Origin: Catellatospora citrea
GTDB lineage: Bacteria > Actinomycetota > Actinomycetes > Mycobacteriales > Micromonosporaceae
Length of the DNA: 64,000 bases
NCBI RefSeq assembly: GCF_003610235.1
Contig: NZ_RAPR01000001.1
Coordinates: forward strand, 186,001 to 250,000
Direction of reading: 5' to 3'
Part shown: one piece after another, positions 33,913-42,911 of the stretch
Position numbering within the stretch: the stretch's first letter is position 1
How the letters are laid out: every line of letters begins with the position of its first letter
Made by a program: the position numbers and the translations under genes
The notes under the pieces: generated by a model
What the model was told of the DNA's origin: nothing
Databases searched by the model: none
What the model saw: the letters and a program-made list of their open reading frames with translations, nothing else

Positions 33913-34323
33913 ATGACTGGTACGTCCCTCCCCCCGGCAGCCACGCGGCTGCGCGTAGGAGCGCTCACGGTCGGCGGTGCCGTCCTGGCCGCCGTGCTGC
34001 TCTGGACGGTCGCCCAGGTACTGGGTATCGAGCTACGCGTCGACCCCCGCAACGGCCAGGCGCCCTCAGCGGTCGGCCTGCCGCTCACCGTCACATTCAC
34101 GCTCGCCGTCAGCCTGCTCGGCTGGGGTACGCGGGCACTGCTGGGCCGGTTCACCCGCAGCGCCCCGGTCGTGTGGACCATCCTGGCCGGGTTGGTGCTG
34201 TTGGTGTCTTTCCTGCCCCTGATCGTCTTCGAGGCGAGCGGGCCGGCCAAGACGATCCTGGCGCTGATGCACATCGCGGTAGCCGCTGTGTTGATCTCAA
34301 CTTTCGGCCGCCGGAAGTCCTGA
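33913..34323 (+). CDS. Small four-helix membrane protein (DUF6069-like)
   Basis: A 136-residue membrane protein with four hydrophobic segments: GGAVLAAVLLWTVAQVLG, VGLPLTVTFTLAVSLLGWG, VWTILAGLVLLVSFLPLIVF and ILALMHIAVAAVLISTF. The size and arrangement fit the DUF6069 group of actinobacteria; function is unknown. AAGGAG lies six bases before the ATG at 33913. A 200-bp gap separates it from the FMN reductase; it may share that transcript. Confidence 0.75.
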   Translation: MTGTSLPPAATRLRVGALTVGGAVLAAVLLWTVAQVLGIELRVDPRNGQAPSAVGLPLTVTFTLAVSLLGWGTRALLGRFTRSAPVVWTILAGLVLLVSFLPLIVFEASGPAKTILALMHIAVAAVLISTFGRRKS

Positions 34324-34450
34324 CCACCGATCAGCCGAACTCGCGATCCCGGTCGCCGCCAAGCCTTCTCGGACGCGGCGGCCCCCTCGAAGCACCCTCA
34401 GGCGCGTTCAGCCAGCCCCATCCTCACGAAGTCCTGAACTGGATACCCTC

Positions 34451-35953
34451 ATGTCTCAAACAGCCGTGACGGCTGCCGGCGAGGCGCACTCCCGGCGCTG
34501 GAGAGCGCTCGTCTTCATCGCCCTCGCCCAACTGATCGTCGTCCTCGACGCCACCATCGTCAACATCGCCCTGCCCTCCGCCCAGCAGGAGCTGGGCATC
34601 TCCGACGGCGACCGGCAGTGGGTCGTCACGGCCTACGCCCTGGCCTTCGGCGGCCTGGTCCTGTTCGGCGGCCGGGTGGCCGACCTGTGGGGCCGCAAGC
34701 GTGCCTTCGTCATCGGCCTGATCGGTTTCGCGGCCGCCTCCGCGCTTGGCGGCGCGGCGACGACCGGCACGTTGATGTTCGGCGCCCGCGCCCTGCAGGG
34801 CGCCTTCGGTGCCCTGCTCGCCCCTGCCGCGCTCTCGCTGCTCGCCGTGATGTTCACCGACGCCAAGGAGCGCGCCAAGGCGTTCGGCATCTACGGCGCG
34901 ATCGCCGGCGGCGGCAGCGCTGTCGGCTTCATCCTCGGCGGTGCGCTCACCGAATACCTGGACTGGCGCTGGACGTTCTTCGTCAACATCCCGTTCGCGA
35001 TCGTCGCGGCGGCCGGCGCCCACTTCGTCGTCCGTGAGCCGGCGGGCAGCCGTAACCGCTCCCCGCTCGACATCCCCGGCGTCGTCCTGTCCATCCTCGC
35101 CCTGACCTCGCTGGTCTACGGCTTCAACCATGCCGAGTCCCACGGCTGGGGCGACCCCACGACGATCTGCCTGCTCGGCGGGTCGGTGGTCCTGCTGCTC
35201 GCGTTCGTCCTCACCGAGGCCAGGGTAAAGGCGCCACTGCTGCCCCTGCGCGTGATCACCGACCGCAACCGCGGCGGCGTCTACCTCTCCCTCGCCATCG
35301 CGGTCGTGGCCATATTCGGCACCTTTCTGTTCCTGACCTATTACCTGCAGGTGGTGAAGGGCTACTCACCGATCAGGAGCGGGTTCTGCTTCCTGCCGAT
35401 GGTGGCGGGCATGATGGTCGGCTCGACGCAGCTCGGGCCGCGTCTGATGACCCGGGTTCCGGCCCGGTTCCTGATGGGCGCCGGCTTCCTGGTGGCCGCG
35501 ACAGGCATGTTCCTGCTGGCGCAACTGGAGATCGGCTCGTCCTACGCCTCGACCGTCCTGCCTGCTCTGGCGCTGCTCGGTCTCGGCATGGGTATGACGT
35601 TCATGCCCGCCATGTCCCTGGCCACGCTGGGGGTCGAGCCTCGCGACGCCGGTGTCGCCTCTGCGATGGTCAACACCTCGCAGCAGGTGGGCGGCGCGAT
35701 CGGCACGGCCCTGTTGAACACGATCGCCACCTCCGTGACGACCTCGTATGTCCACGAGCACCGGACCGACGCCGCGACGAAGCCGGAGCTGGTCCACCTG
35801 CAGGGCGTCGTCCACGGCTACAGCACCGCCATCTGGTTCGCCATCGGCATGCTGGTGCTCGCCGCGCTGGTCGTCCTGTCCCTGGTCGACGTCGGCCGCG
35901 TGGACCACGAGGGCGCCGAGAACGAGATCGCGGTGCCGGCGCTCGCCCACTGA
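34451..35953 (+). CDS. DHA2-family (14-helix) MFS drug exporter
   Basis: A 500-residue major facilitator of the EmrB/QacA type. Typical features are VLDATIVNIALPSAQQELG in helix 1, FGGRVADLWGRKRAF (motif A), GARALQGAFGALLAPAALSLL, and DWRWTFFVNIPFAIV. About 14 helices are predicted by eye. It exports drugs or metabolites by proton antiport. The start ATG at 34451 has no clear Shine-Dalgarno. It is followed after 59 bp by mca, a pairing that suggests export of processed mycothiol conjugates (mercapturic acids). Confidence 0.93.
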   Translation: MSQTAVTAAGEAHSRRWRALVFIALAQLIVVLDATIVNIALPSAQQELGISDGDRQWVVTAYALAFGGLVLFGGRVADLWGRKRAFVIGLIGFAAASALGGAATTGTLMFGARALQGAFGALLAPAALSLLAVMFTDAKERAKAFGIYGAIAGGGSAVGFILGGALTEYLDWRWTFFVNIPFAIVAAAGAHFVVREPAGSRNRSPLDIPGVVLSILALTSLVYGFNHAESHGWGDPTTICLLGGSVVLLLAFVLTEARVKAPLLPLRVITDRNRGGVYLSLAIAVVAIFGTFLFLTYYLQVVKGYSPIRSGFCFLPMVAGMMVGSTQLGPRLMTRVPARFLMGAGFLVAATGMFLLAQLEIGSSYASTVLPALALLGLGMGMTFMPAMSLATLGVEPRDAGVASAMVNTSQQVGGAIGTALLNTIATSVTTSYVHEHRTDAATKPELVHLQGVVHGYSTAIWFAIGMLVLAALVVLSLVDVGRVDHEGAENEIAVPALAH

Positions 35954-36012
35954 GTCACCAGGTCCCCTGACCAAGCCACCGTGGAAGCGGGGCAATGCGG
36001 AAGGAACATCCG

Positions 36013-36882
36013 TTGACTGAGCAGTTTCGATTGATGGCGGTCCACGCGCACCCGGACGACGAGTCCAGCAAGGGCGCCGCCAGCATGGCGAAGTACGTCG
36101 CCCAGGGCGTGGACGTCCTGGTGGCCACCTGCACCGGTGGCGAGCGCGGTTCCATTCTCAACCCGAGGCTCCAAGGCGACCCGCGGTTCGAGGCCGACAT
36201 CCACGAGGTGCGGCGTAGGGAGATGGACGCGGCCCGCGAGATCCTGGGCGTCAAGCAGGCCTGGCTGGGGTTCGTCGACTCCGGCCTGCCGGAGGGCGAC
36301 CCACAGCCCCCGCTGCCCGCGGGCTGCTTCGCGCTGGAGCCGGTGGAGCATGCCGCCGAGCCGCTGGTCCGGCTGATCCGGAAGTTCCGTCCGCATGTGA
36401 TCACCACGTACGACGAGAACGGCGGCTACCCGCATCCCGACCACATCATGACCCACAAGATCACGATGGCTGCCTTCGAGGCGGCCGGCGACCCCGAGGC
36501 CTACCCGGAGTCCGGCGAGCCCTGGCAGCCGCTGAAGGTGTACTACAACCACGGCATCTCCACGGCCCGGATCCGCGCGCTGCACGCCTACTTGGTGGAG
36601 CACGGCCATGAATCCCCCTTCGGCGAGTGGGTCGCCGGCTGGGACAGCGAGGGCCGCAAGGAACGCGAGTTCACCACCCGGGTGCAGTGCGCCGACTGGT
36701 TCGAGTTGCGCGACCGGGCGCTGCTCGCCCACGCGACCCAGGTCGACCCGGACGGCCCGTGGTTCCGGGTGCCGCTCGACGTCCAGCGCGAGGTCTGGCC
36801 GACCGAGGACTACGAACTGGCCCGCTCGCTGGTCGAAACCCAGCTCCCCGAGGACGACCTGTTCGCCGGGATCACCGGCTGA
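36013..36882 (+). CDS. mca: Mycothiol S-conjugate amidase
   Basis: A 289-residue zinc amidase of the PIG-L/MshB/Mca family. It begins MTEQFRLMAVHAHPDDESSK, where His13, Asp16 and a later His in NGGYPHPDHIMTHK form the metal site. RGSILNPRLQGDPRFE and KEVWPTEEYEL-like ending (here REVWPTEDYELARSLVETQL) identify Mca rather than MshB. Mca cleaves mycothiol conjugates of electrophiles into a mercapturic acid, for export, and GlcN-Ins. The TTG start at 36013 has AAGGA seven bases upstream and gives the conserved family N-terminus; an ATG at 35995 is less likely. Its placement after an exporter and within a MarR-regulated cluster fits a dedicated detoxification role. Confidence 0.93.
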   Translation: MTEQFRLMAVHAHPDDESSKGAASMAKYVAQGVDVLVATCTGGERGSILNPRLQGDPRFEADIHEVRRREMDAAREILGVKQAWLGFVDSGLPEGDPQPPLPAGCFALEPVEHAAEPLVRLIRKFRPHVITTYDENGGYPHPDHIMTHKITMAAFEAAGDPEAYPESGEPWQPLKVYYNHGISTARIRALHAYLVEHGHESPFGEWVAGWDSEGRKEREFTTRVQCADWFELRDRALLAHATQVDPDGPWFRVPLDVQREVWPTEDYELARSLVETQLPEDDLFAGITG

Positions 36883-36901
36883 CCCTGGCCACGCCGACCA
36901 T

Positions 36902-36935
36902 CTGCCCAGGCAGCCGGACGGGGGTGCCTGGGCAG
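36902..36935. terminator. Bidirectional terminator between mca and marR
   Basis: CTGCCCAGGCA (36902-36912) and TGCCTGGGCAG (36925-36935) pair perfectly over 11 bp with a 12-base loop. It separates two convergent genes. Confidence 0.75.
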
Positions 36936-36942
36936 GAACGTG

Positions 36943-37431
36943 CTACTGCTCCCGGCGGTCGATTCGCTCGCTGATCTTCTCCGCTGCGGTGCGCAAGCTG
37001 TCCCGCTCAGCGGGATCGATGACGTCGAAGACCAGGTCGCGTACCCGGGCCACGTGCCCCGGAGCGGCCTCGGCGAGATGGGCCAGGCCCGCTTCGGTCA
37101 GGATCGCGTGGGTGTAGCGCCCATTGGCGGGGTCCGGTTCCCGGCGGACGAAACCCCGACGCTCCAACCTACTGACCATGTGGGAGAGACGGGACAGTTC
37201 GGCGTTGGTGAGGACGGCCAGTTCGCTCATGCGCATGCGCCGTCCCGGTTGGTCGGACAGTCCGGCGAGGACGTAGTACTCGACGTAGCTGAGTCCCGCA
37301 TCCTGCTGGAGTTGTGCCTCCAGGGCAATGGGCAGCTTGTGCATCATCAGCGCGAACTGCTGCCAGGTCGCCAGCTCCGCCGGAGTCAGCCAGCGCGGCT
37401 GATCGTTCGGGCGTGGCGGCTGTTCAGGCAT
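36943..37431 (-). CDS. MarR-family transcriptional regulator
   Basis: A 162-residue winged-helix repressor. The DNA-binding core is MRMSELAVLTNAELSRLSHMVSRLERRGFVRR, then EPDPANGRYTHAILTEAG (wing). There is no obvious sensing cysteine pair. A perfect palindrome ACGTGAACGTTCACGT lies 17 bp upstream of its ATG, and sites with the same TGAACGTTCA core flank the FMN reductase promoter 4 kb away. It therefore probably represses itself and the reductase/exporter/mca genes. It follows the OsmC gene by 44 bp on the same strand. Confidence 0.92.
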   Translation of the reverse strand: MPEQPPRPNDQPRWLTPAELATWQQFALMMHKLPIALEAQLQQDAGLSYVEYYVLAGLSDQPGRRMRMSELAVLTNAELSRLSHMVSRLERRGFVRREPDPANGRYTHAILTEAGLAHLAEAAPGHVARVRDLVFDVIDPAERDSLRTAAEKISERIDRREQ

Positions 37432-37447
37432 CCCCGGAGTCTAACTG

Positions 37448-37463
37448 ACGTGAACGTTCACGT
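37448..37463. promoter_or_regulatory. MarR autoregulatory palindrome
   Basis: ACGTGAACGTTCACGT is a perfect 16-bp palindrome just upstream of the marR start (37431). Its inner TGAACGTTCA matches the centre of the palindrome at 33082-33099. Confidence 0.7.
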
Positions 37464-37475
37464 GTCACACTCGCG

Positions 37476-37907
37476 TCACGGTGCCAGCTTCGCGTTCATG
37501 GTCGGTTCGACGACGAGCACCTTCGAGAAAGCGCAGCGGATTCGGGCCTGTTCGGCCAGGTGTTGGAAGACCTGCGGTGACATCCCGGGTGCCGTCGCCT
37601 CGACCGTGAGGTGCACGGCGACGATGGCGGGACCGCGGTCATCGACACCCATGGTCACATCCGCCGTGGTGCTGACGGAGGCGATCTGGGACCCCTCCTT
37701 GCCGGAGATGTTGGACAGGGCCTCGTTGTAGCAGGCGGCGTATGCCGCTGCCAGCAGCTCTTCCGGGCATGCTCCCGCAGCACCCTCGAACCGACTCGCG
37801 TAGGTGTACGGCACCGCGTCCAGGGTGCTGCTCCGGGTGGAGATCGTTCCCGCGCCGTCCAGGAGCGTTCCGCTCCAGTCCGACCAGCCGCTGACGGTAC
37901 GTGTCAT
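37476..37907 (-). CDS. OsmC/Ohr-family peroxiredoxin
   Basis: A 143-residue OsmC-fold protein. The two redox cysteines appear in AAYAACYNEALS (about residue 60) and in RIRCAFSKVLV (about residue 125); a further Cys in GACPEELL replaces the usual Asn. It reduces organic or inorganic hydroperoxides with a thiol donor in the cytoplasm. Its position between an epoxide hydrolase gene and marR, with gaps of about 45 bp on each side, suggests a leftward operon of electrophile and peroxide defence. Confidence 0.9.
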   Translation of the reverse strand: MTRTVSGWSDWSGTLLDGAGTISTRSSTLDAVPYTYASRFEGAAGACPEELLAAAYAACYNEALSNISGKEGSQIASVSTTADVTMGVDDRGPAIVAVHLTVEATAPGMSPQVFQHLAEQARIRCAFSKVLVVEPTMNAKLAP

Positions 37908-37952
37908 GTCTGTCCTTCGCGCCGATCAGGACGGCATTCGAACAATAGTCGA

Positions 37953-38942
37953 TCATGGTGTCGTGGACAGCCACATGAGGAAGTCCCGGAGTTCCCGGTT
38001 GACCTCGTCGGGGCGTTCCTGCTGAGTCCAATGGCCGCATCCGGGCAGGATCACGCTGCGCCGCAGCCGTGGCGCGGCCTGCTCGACGGCGCTCAGGGTC
38101 GCCTCGACGCCGCGCAGGCCGACGACCATGTCGCGGTCTCCGGCGACATAGAGGGCCGGCACCTCGATCCGGCGGCCGCGGAACGCCGCCAGCAGTTCCC
38201 AGTTGCGTTCGATGTTGCGGTACCAGTTCAGGCCGCCGGTGAAGGCCCGGTCGCCGTGAAGCGCGTAGTCGCCGGCGAACGCGTCGATGTCGTCGTCGGT
38301 GAGCCAGCCCGGCAGTCGCGACGGCTCGGGCATCACGTCCAGCAGCGAGCCCCCGTCCGGAACGACCCATGGCTGGGGCGGATCACTGGACGGGCTGTCC
38401 CCCGAGCCGCCGACCAGCAACCGGCGGAACGTGCTCACCAGATCCCGGGCCAGCTGCGCGTCAGCCACCCCGGGCTGCTGAAAGACGACCTGGTAGTAGC
38501 CTTCGCCGAACTTCTTGCGGGTGACCGACGGCGGGCTCATGCCTGCGGGCAGCACCGGCGGGACGCTCAGGCCCGCCACCGCGCGCACGACGTCCGGACG
38601 CAGCATCGCCGTCACCCATGCGACCGGCGCGCCCCAGTCGTGGCCGACGAGCACCGCTGTCTGCTCGCCCAGCGCGTCGATGAGCCCGATGACGTCGCCT
38701 GCGAGGTGGAGGAGGCTGTATGCCTCGACGGCCTCGGGCTGTTCACTGCGGGCGTATCCACGCTGGTCAGGCGCGACGACCCGGTATCCCGCTGCCGCCA
38801 GCGGACCGAACTGGTGCCGCCACGAGTACCAGCACTCCGGGAATCCGTGCAGCAGGAGGACCAGCGGGCCGGTGCCCTGCTCGGCGACGTGCAGCCTGAC
38901 GCCGTTGACCGTGACGGACTGGTGCTGGACATCGCCTGCCAT
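37953..38942 (-). CDS. Epoxide hydrolase-like alpha/beta hydrolase
   Basis: A 329-residue enzyme with the full soluble epoxide hydrolase signature: oxyanion loop HGFPECWYSWR, nucleophile Asp in GHDWGAPVAW, acid in VAGDRDMVV, and His in CGHWTQQERP. A cap domain with Tyr residues (FGEGYYQVVF) lies between. It adds water to epoxides to give diols. The substrate is unknown. The ATG at 38942 gives the typical VNGVRLHVAEQGTGP opening. It is the first gene of a leftward group with osmC and marR. Confidence 0.9.
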   Translation of the reverse strand: MAGDVQHQSVTVNGVRLHVAEQGTGPLVLLLHGFPECWYSWRHQFGPLAAAGYRVVAPDQRGYARSEQPEAVEAYSLLHLAGDVIGLIDALGEQTAVLVGHDWGAPVAWVTAMLRPDVVRAVAGLSVPPVLPAGMSPPSVTRKKFGEGYYQVVFQQPGVADAQLARDLVSTFRRLLVGGSGDSPSSDPPQPWVVPDGGSLLDVMPEPSRLPGWLTDDDIDAFAGDYALHGDRAFTGGLNWYRNIERNWELLAAFRGRRIEVPALYVAGDRDMVVGLRGVEATLSAVEQAAPRLRRSVILPGCGHWTQQERPDEVNRELRDFLMWLSTTP

Positions 38943-39182
38943 GAGATCCTTACCGAATCCGCCTGATCACGGAGCCCGCCCACCCGGACCTCGCATTTCG
39001 ATCAACGACCCGGCAACGCCGAAGACGCGATCCGGGGTCGCCGCGCCAGCCGATGGTTTGCCGCTCCCGTCGCTGCGGCATCCGCCGGCGGTAGCGGAGG
39101 CCACCAGCCGCTGATTGGTTCTGGACCCGGCAGCGGCACGTCAGGCAGGCTGACCGTCTGCTGCCGTACGTGAGGAGTGGTC

Positions 39183-39791
39183 GTGCAGGTTGCCGTGGTC
39201 ACCTTCGACGGGTTCAACGAACTCGACAGCTTCATCGCCGCCGCGCTGATCAACCGGTGCCGCAAGGACGGCCTGGAGGCCTTCATCACGACGCCGACGC
39301 CGGTGGTCACTTCGATGAACGGCGTCGAGGTGCGAGGCCAGCGCCCGATGGAGTTCGTGACCGAGGCGGGTGCCGTGCTGATCGGCAGCGGGGTCAGGAC
39401 GCGCGACGTGGTCGCCGACGACCGGCTGCTGTCCACGCTGGCGCTCGACCCTTCGCGACAGCTCATCGGTTCGCAGTGCTCCGGTGCGCTCGTGCTGGCG
39501 CGCCTCGGGCTGCTGGGCACCATGCCGGCCTGCACGGACCTGATCAGCCGGCCCTTCGTCCAGGCCTGCGGCATCACGGTGCTGGACGCGCCGTTCCACG
39601 CCGAGGGGAACATCGCCACGGCTGGTGGCTGCCTGGCATCGCAGTATCTGGCCACGTGGGTGATCACCCGAACGCTCGGGCCGGACGCCGCGCGCGATGT
39701 CATCGGTTATGTGGCTCCGGTCGGCGAAGGTGAGCAGACCGTCGAGCGCGCCATGCGTGCCGTCGGCACGGGCGAGATCGCACTGCGCTGA
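39183..39791 (+). CDS. DJ-1/PfpI-family protein
   Basis: A 202-residue class I glutamine amidotransferase-like protein. The conserved nucleophile elbow is GSQCSGALVLARLG (Cys about 99), with VVTFDGFNELDSFI at the N-terminus and AGGCLASQYLATWV later. Members include isonitrile hydratases, glyoxalase III-like enzymes, and the sensor half of GlxA-type regulators; no HTH is present here, so it is an enzyme-like member. GTG at 39183 has GAGGAG about six bases upstream. It is convergent with the P450 gene. Confidence 0.88.
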   Translation: MQVAVVTFDGFNELDSFIAAALINRCRKDGLEAFITTPTPVVTSMNGVEVRGQRPMEFVTEAGAVLIGSGVRTRDVVADDRLLSTLALDPSRQLIGSQCSGALVLARLGLLGTMPACTDLISRPFVQACGITVLDAPFHAEGNIATAGGCLASQYLATWVITRTLGPDAARDVIGYVAPVGEGEQTVERAMRAVGTGEIALR

Positions 39792-39934
39792 ACCCGGCCC
39801 CAGGGCCTCAGTGCCGAAGGCGGTCGGTGAACCAGCCGCTTACGGCGGTGCTCGCGGCGGCGGACCGTGCTTCGTGGGCTGCGTTGCATCTGCATGGAGG
39901 GGGTACAGGAAAAGCTCGTCGTCGCCGTGCTCGG

Positions 39935-41164
39935 TCAGCCGGTGATCTCGACCGGCTTGACCTTGTCGTAGGTCACGGGCAGGTGGATCGGGCCACGCAG
40001 CACAGGGCTGGGCCGATACGGCGGCGGGTCCTCTACCAGGCGCAGGTCGGCGAGCCGTTGCGCGATCTGGGTCAGGGCGATCTGCGCCTCCAGCCGGGCC
40101 AGCGGGGCGCCGAAGCAGTAGTGCGTGGCGCTGCCGAAACCGAGGTGCTCGTTGTCGTCGCGGTCCGGGTCGAACACGTCCGGGTCGCGCACGTGCGCCG
40201 GGTCGCGGTTGGCCGCCGCCAGCATCAGCGTGAGAGGCGCGCCCTTGGGGACGGTCATCCCGGCGATCTCGATGTCGGCGACGCAGGTCCGGTCCGGCAG
40301 GAACTGCACCGACGGCTCGTAGCGCAGCAGCTCCTCGACCACGCGGATGCTCGACTCCGGGTCCTGGCGCAGCCGCTCCAGCCATTGCGGGTGGCGCAGC
40401 AGCGTCAGCGTGCCGTTGGCGATCAGGTTGACCGTGGTCTCGTGCCCGGCCACCAGCAACAGCATCAGCCCCGAGATCAGCTGCTGGTCGTCCAGCCGCC
40501 CCTCGGGACCGTCGTCGGTGACCAGGCCCGACAGCATGTCCGGGCCCGGGTTCCGCCGCCGCTGCTCGGCCAGTCCGTTCAGGTACGCGCCCAGATCACG
40601 CGTGGCGCTGTCGCGTTTGGCTACCCGGTCCGGGGTCAGCTGGCTGATCGAGTCGACGATCGGGTCCACCCACTCGCGGAAGCGTGGCTCGTCCTCGGCC
40701 GGCACGCCGAGCAGGTCGCAGATGACCGCGACCGGGAACGGGTAGGCCAGGTCGGCGACGATGTCAACCTGATGCCTGTCGGCGAACCCGTCGATCAGCG
40801 CGGTGACGATGCGTTCGAGGTCGGGCTCCAGGTCGGCGATGCGGGTGGGGCGGTGCGGCGGCCCGAACTGGCGGGTGACGATGCGCCGGAGCCGGTCGTG
40901 CTCGGGGGGGTCGGTCCGGATGAAGCTCCCCCCGGACGCCTCGTCGGGTGGGATCTTGCCCGCGTACTCGGACGCCAGCTTGCGCCGGTCGTTGCTGAAC
41001 CGTGGGTCGTGCAGCAACGCCTGGACCTCCCGGTAGGTGCTGACCACGAACGTGCCGTCGGCTTCGCGGCGCACCGGCTGCTCGCGCAGCTGCCGGTAGA
41101 GCGGGTACGGGTCGGCCCGGTTGGCGAAGTCGAGGACCCGGTCGAAGATGCTCGGCGCGCTCAT
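39935..41164 (-). CDS. Cytochrome P450 with dedicated redox partner
   Basis: A 409-residue P450. AGHETTVN (I-helix), EELLRYEPS (ExxR) and FGSATHYCFGAPLAR (haem Cys) are intact. It is paralogous to the P450 at 11507-12721. Its ATG overlaps the stop of the upstream ferredoxin-reductase fusion (ATGA, 41161-41164), so the two proteins are made in step and likely form a complete electron-transfer system. The substrate is unknown. Confidence 0.95.
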   Translation of the reverse strand: MSAPSIFDRVLDFANRADPYPLYRQLREQPVRREADGTFVVSTYREVQALLHDPRFSNDRRKLASEYAGKIPPDEASGGSFIRTDPPEHDRLRRIVTRQFGPPHRPTRIADLEPDLERIVTALIDGFADRHQVDIVADLAYPFPVAVICDLLGVPAEDEPRFREWVDPIVDSISQLTPDRVAKRDSATRDLGAYLNGLAEQRRRNPGPDMLSGLVTDDGPEGRLDDQQLISGLMLLLVAGHETTVNLIANGTLTLLRHPQWLERLRQDPESSIRVVEELLRYEPSVQFLPDRTCVADIEIAGMTVPKGAPLTLMLAAANRDPAHVRDPDVFDPDRDDNEHLGFGSATHYCFGAPLARLEAQIALTQIAQRLADLRLVEDPPPYRPSPVLRGPIHLPVTYDKVKPVEITG

Positions 41165-42783
41165 CTGTTCCGCCTGGCCAGCGTGGCGTGCACCAGGGTG
41201 GCGCGCCGCTCGCTGGGGTCCTGCCCGGTGACCACCACCGTGGCGTCGTAGCCCGGGAAGGTGCGCTCAGGGAACTCCGCGGGCACCGCGGACGGGTCGT
41301 CGGCGGAGTTGGTCAGCTCGGGTCCGAGGGGGAACGGCGCGGCCTGTTCGATCAGGCCCGCGTAGTAGTCCAGTCGGCGGCCCAGGTTGAAGCTGACCGC
41401 GCCGACGACCCGGCCGTGGTATCCGTACGCGGCGATGAAGCGCCGGTCGGCGACCGAGCCCTGGGTGACGGCGATCTGGTCGGCGATCGGTGGCGCACCC
41501 ACCGATTTGATGTTGTTGCCGAACTGCAGGGACCAGAACGCGGGCACGGCCAGGTGCGGCCACCGGTCGCTTTCGGCGCTGATCATGTTGTGCGCGGCGA
41601 CCTCGGCCTGGGTGACCGAGTTGCTCCAGTGCTCGAGGGTCACGTACTGGTAGTTGAACATCGGCTGACGCTGGCGGGCCACGTCTCCGGCGACGAACAC
41701 GTCGTCGGTGACCAGGGCGTTGGCGTCGAACGCGCGACAGCCGGTGTCGCACGCCAGTCCCCACTCCCCGACCGCCAGACCCGAGCCCTGCAGCCACTCC
41801 ACGTTACGGATCCCGCCCAGCGCCACCACCGCCACGTCGACGTCGAGGACGGTGCCGTCGGACAGGTGCGCGCGCCGCAGCCGGCCGCCGTCGCCTTCCA
41901 GTGACGTGACCCTGGTGTCGTTGCGCAGGTCCACGCCCCGCTCCCGCATGATCTCGGCGGAGATCCGTCCGATGACCGCGCCGAGCGCGCCGTACAGCGG
42001 GACAGGGCCGGACTGGGCGACGGTGACGGGAACGCCCAGCTCGACGCAGACCGAGGCCATCTCCGAGCCGGTGAACCCGGCGCCGATGACGAGCACCCGC
42101 CGGGGCTTGGCCATCAGCTTCTCGCGCAGCCCGGCGGCGTCCTCGCGGGTACGCAGCGTGAACACGCCGTCGAGTTCCGCTTCGTGCGCCACGGGCCAGG
42201 GCCGGGCGCGTACGCCGGTGCTGATCAGGACGCGGTCGAACTCCAGCTCAGCGCCGTCGGCGAGCTGCACCACGTTGCGCTGACGGTCCAGTCCGGTCGC
42301 GGCGGTGCCGAGGCGCCACTCGGCGTCGACGTCGCAGCGGCGCGGCAGCGCGGTGTCGGCGGAGGTCACCCAGCCGGTCTGCACCTGCTTGGACAGCGGT
42401 GGCCGGTCGTACGGGTCGTGCGGCTCGTCGCCGACCATGGTGAGTGTGCCGGTGAAGCCCTCACTGCGCAGCATCTCCGCGGCGCGCAGCCCCGCGAGTG
42501 AGGCGCCCACGATGACGATCCGGCCGTTGCGTTTGAGTTCTTCGGTCTTGGGGCTCGCGGTGCCGGCCGGAGGGGCCTCGCGGCGCGGCGAGATGCTCAT
42601 GTCGACCTGCAGCGCCTGCACCGGGCAGGCCGCAGCGGCGCGCAACACCTGTTTGCGCAGGCTGTCGTCGGGCGCGGGGTCGAACATCAGCGCCTCGTCG
42701 CCGACCATGTGGAAGACCTCCGGAGCCAGGAACGCGCATTGGGCATATCCCTGGCACCGGGTGAGGTCCACGACAACTCGCAT
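41161..42783 (-). CDS. 3Fe-4S ferredoxin fused to FAD ferredoxin reductase
   Basis: A 540-residue fusion. Residues 1-65 are a P450-type ferredoxin with three cysteines (Cys10, Cys16, Cys53 in AAACPVQAL), the pattern of a 3Fe-4S cluster. After a proline-rich linker, residues about 85-460 are a pyridine nucleotide-disulfide-type reductase with FAD motif IVIVGASLAGLRAAEML, PPLSKQ, and NADH motif VLVIGAGFTGSEMASV. A C-terminal reductase domain follows. It should move electrons from NAD(P)H through FAD and the cluster to the overlapping P450. The ATG at 42783 has AAGGAGGA upstream, which rejects a longer frame. Confidence 0.92.
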   Translation of the reverse strand: MRVVVDLTRCQGYAQCAFLAPEVFHMVGDEALMFDPAPDDSLRKQVLRAAAACPVQALQVDMSISPRREAPPAGTASPKTEELKRNGRIVIVGASLAGLRAAEMLRSEGFTGTLTMVGDEPHDPYDRPPLSKQVQTGWVTSADTALPRRCDVDAEWRLGTAATGLDRQRNVVQLADGAELEFDRVLISTGVRARPWPVAHEAELDGVFTLRTREDAAGLREKLMAKPRRVLVIGAGFTGSEMASVCVELGVPVTVAQSGPVPLYGALGAVIGRISAEIMRERGVDLRNDTRVTSLEGDGGRLRRAHLSDGTVLDVDVAVVALGGIRNVEWLQGSGLAVGEWGLACDTGCRAFDANALVTDDVFVAGDVARQRQPMFNYQYVTLEHWSNSVTQAEVAAHNMISAESDRWPHLAVPAFWSLQFGNNIKSVGAPPIADQIAVTQGSVADRRFIAAYGYHGRVVGAVSFNLGRRLDYYAGLIEQAAPFPLGPELTNSADDPSAVPAEFPERTFPGYDATVVVTGQDPSERRATLVHATLARRNR

Positions 42784-42911
42784 GGCGTCCTCCTTCCGGA
42801 GGTTGACCCACATCAAACGGAGCCTATCCGCCCCTTCTTCCTGTTGGGCGGGTATTGCCCGATGGCGTCGCCTGGCCGGCGGCGGACATGCGTGTGGCAA
42901 GGTTGATCGCT

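Noticed and set aside
37953..38370. Alternative coding frame (243 residues) near the epoxide hydrolase and OsmC genes
   Set aside because: It spans two well-supported genes in a different frame and has only low-complexity sequence.
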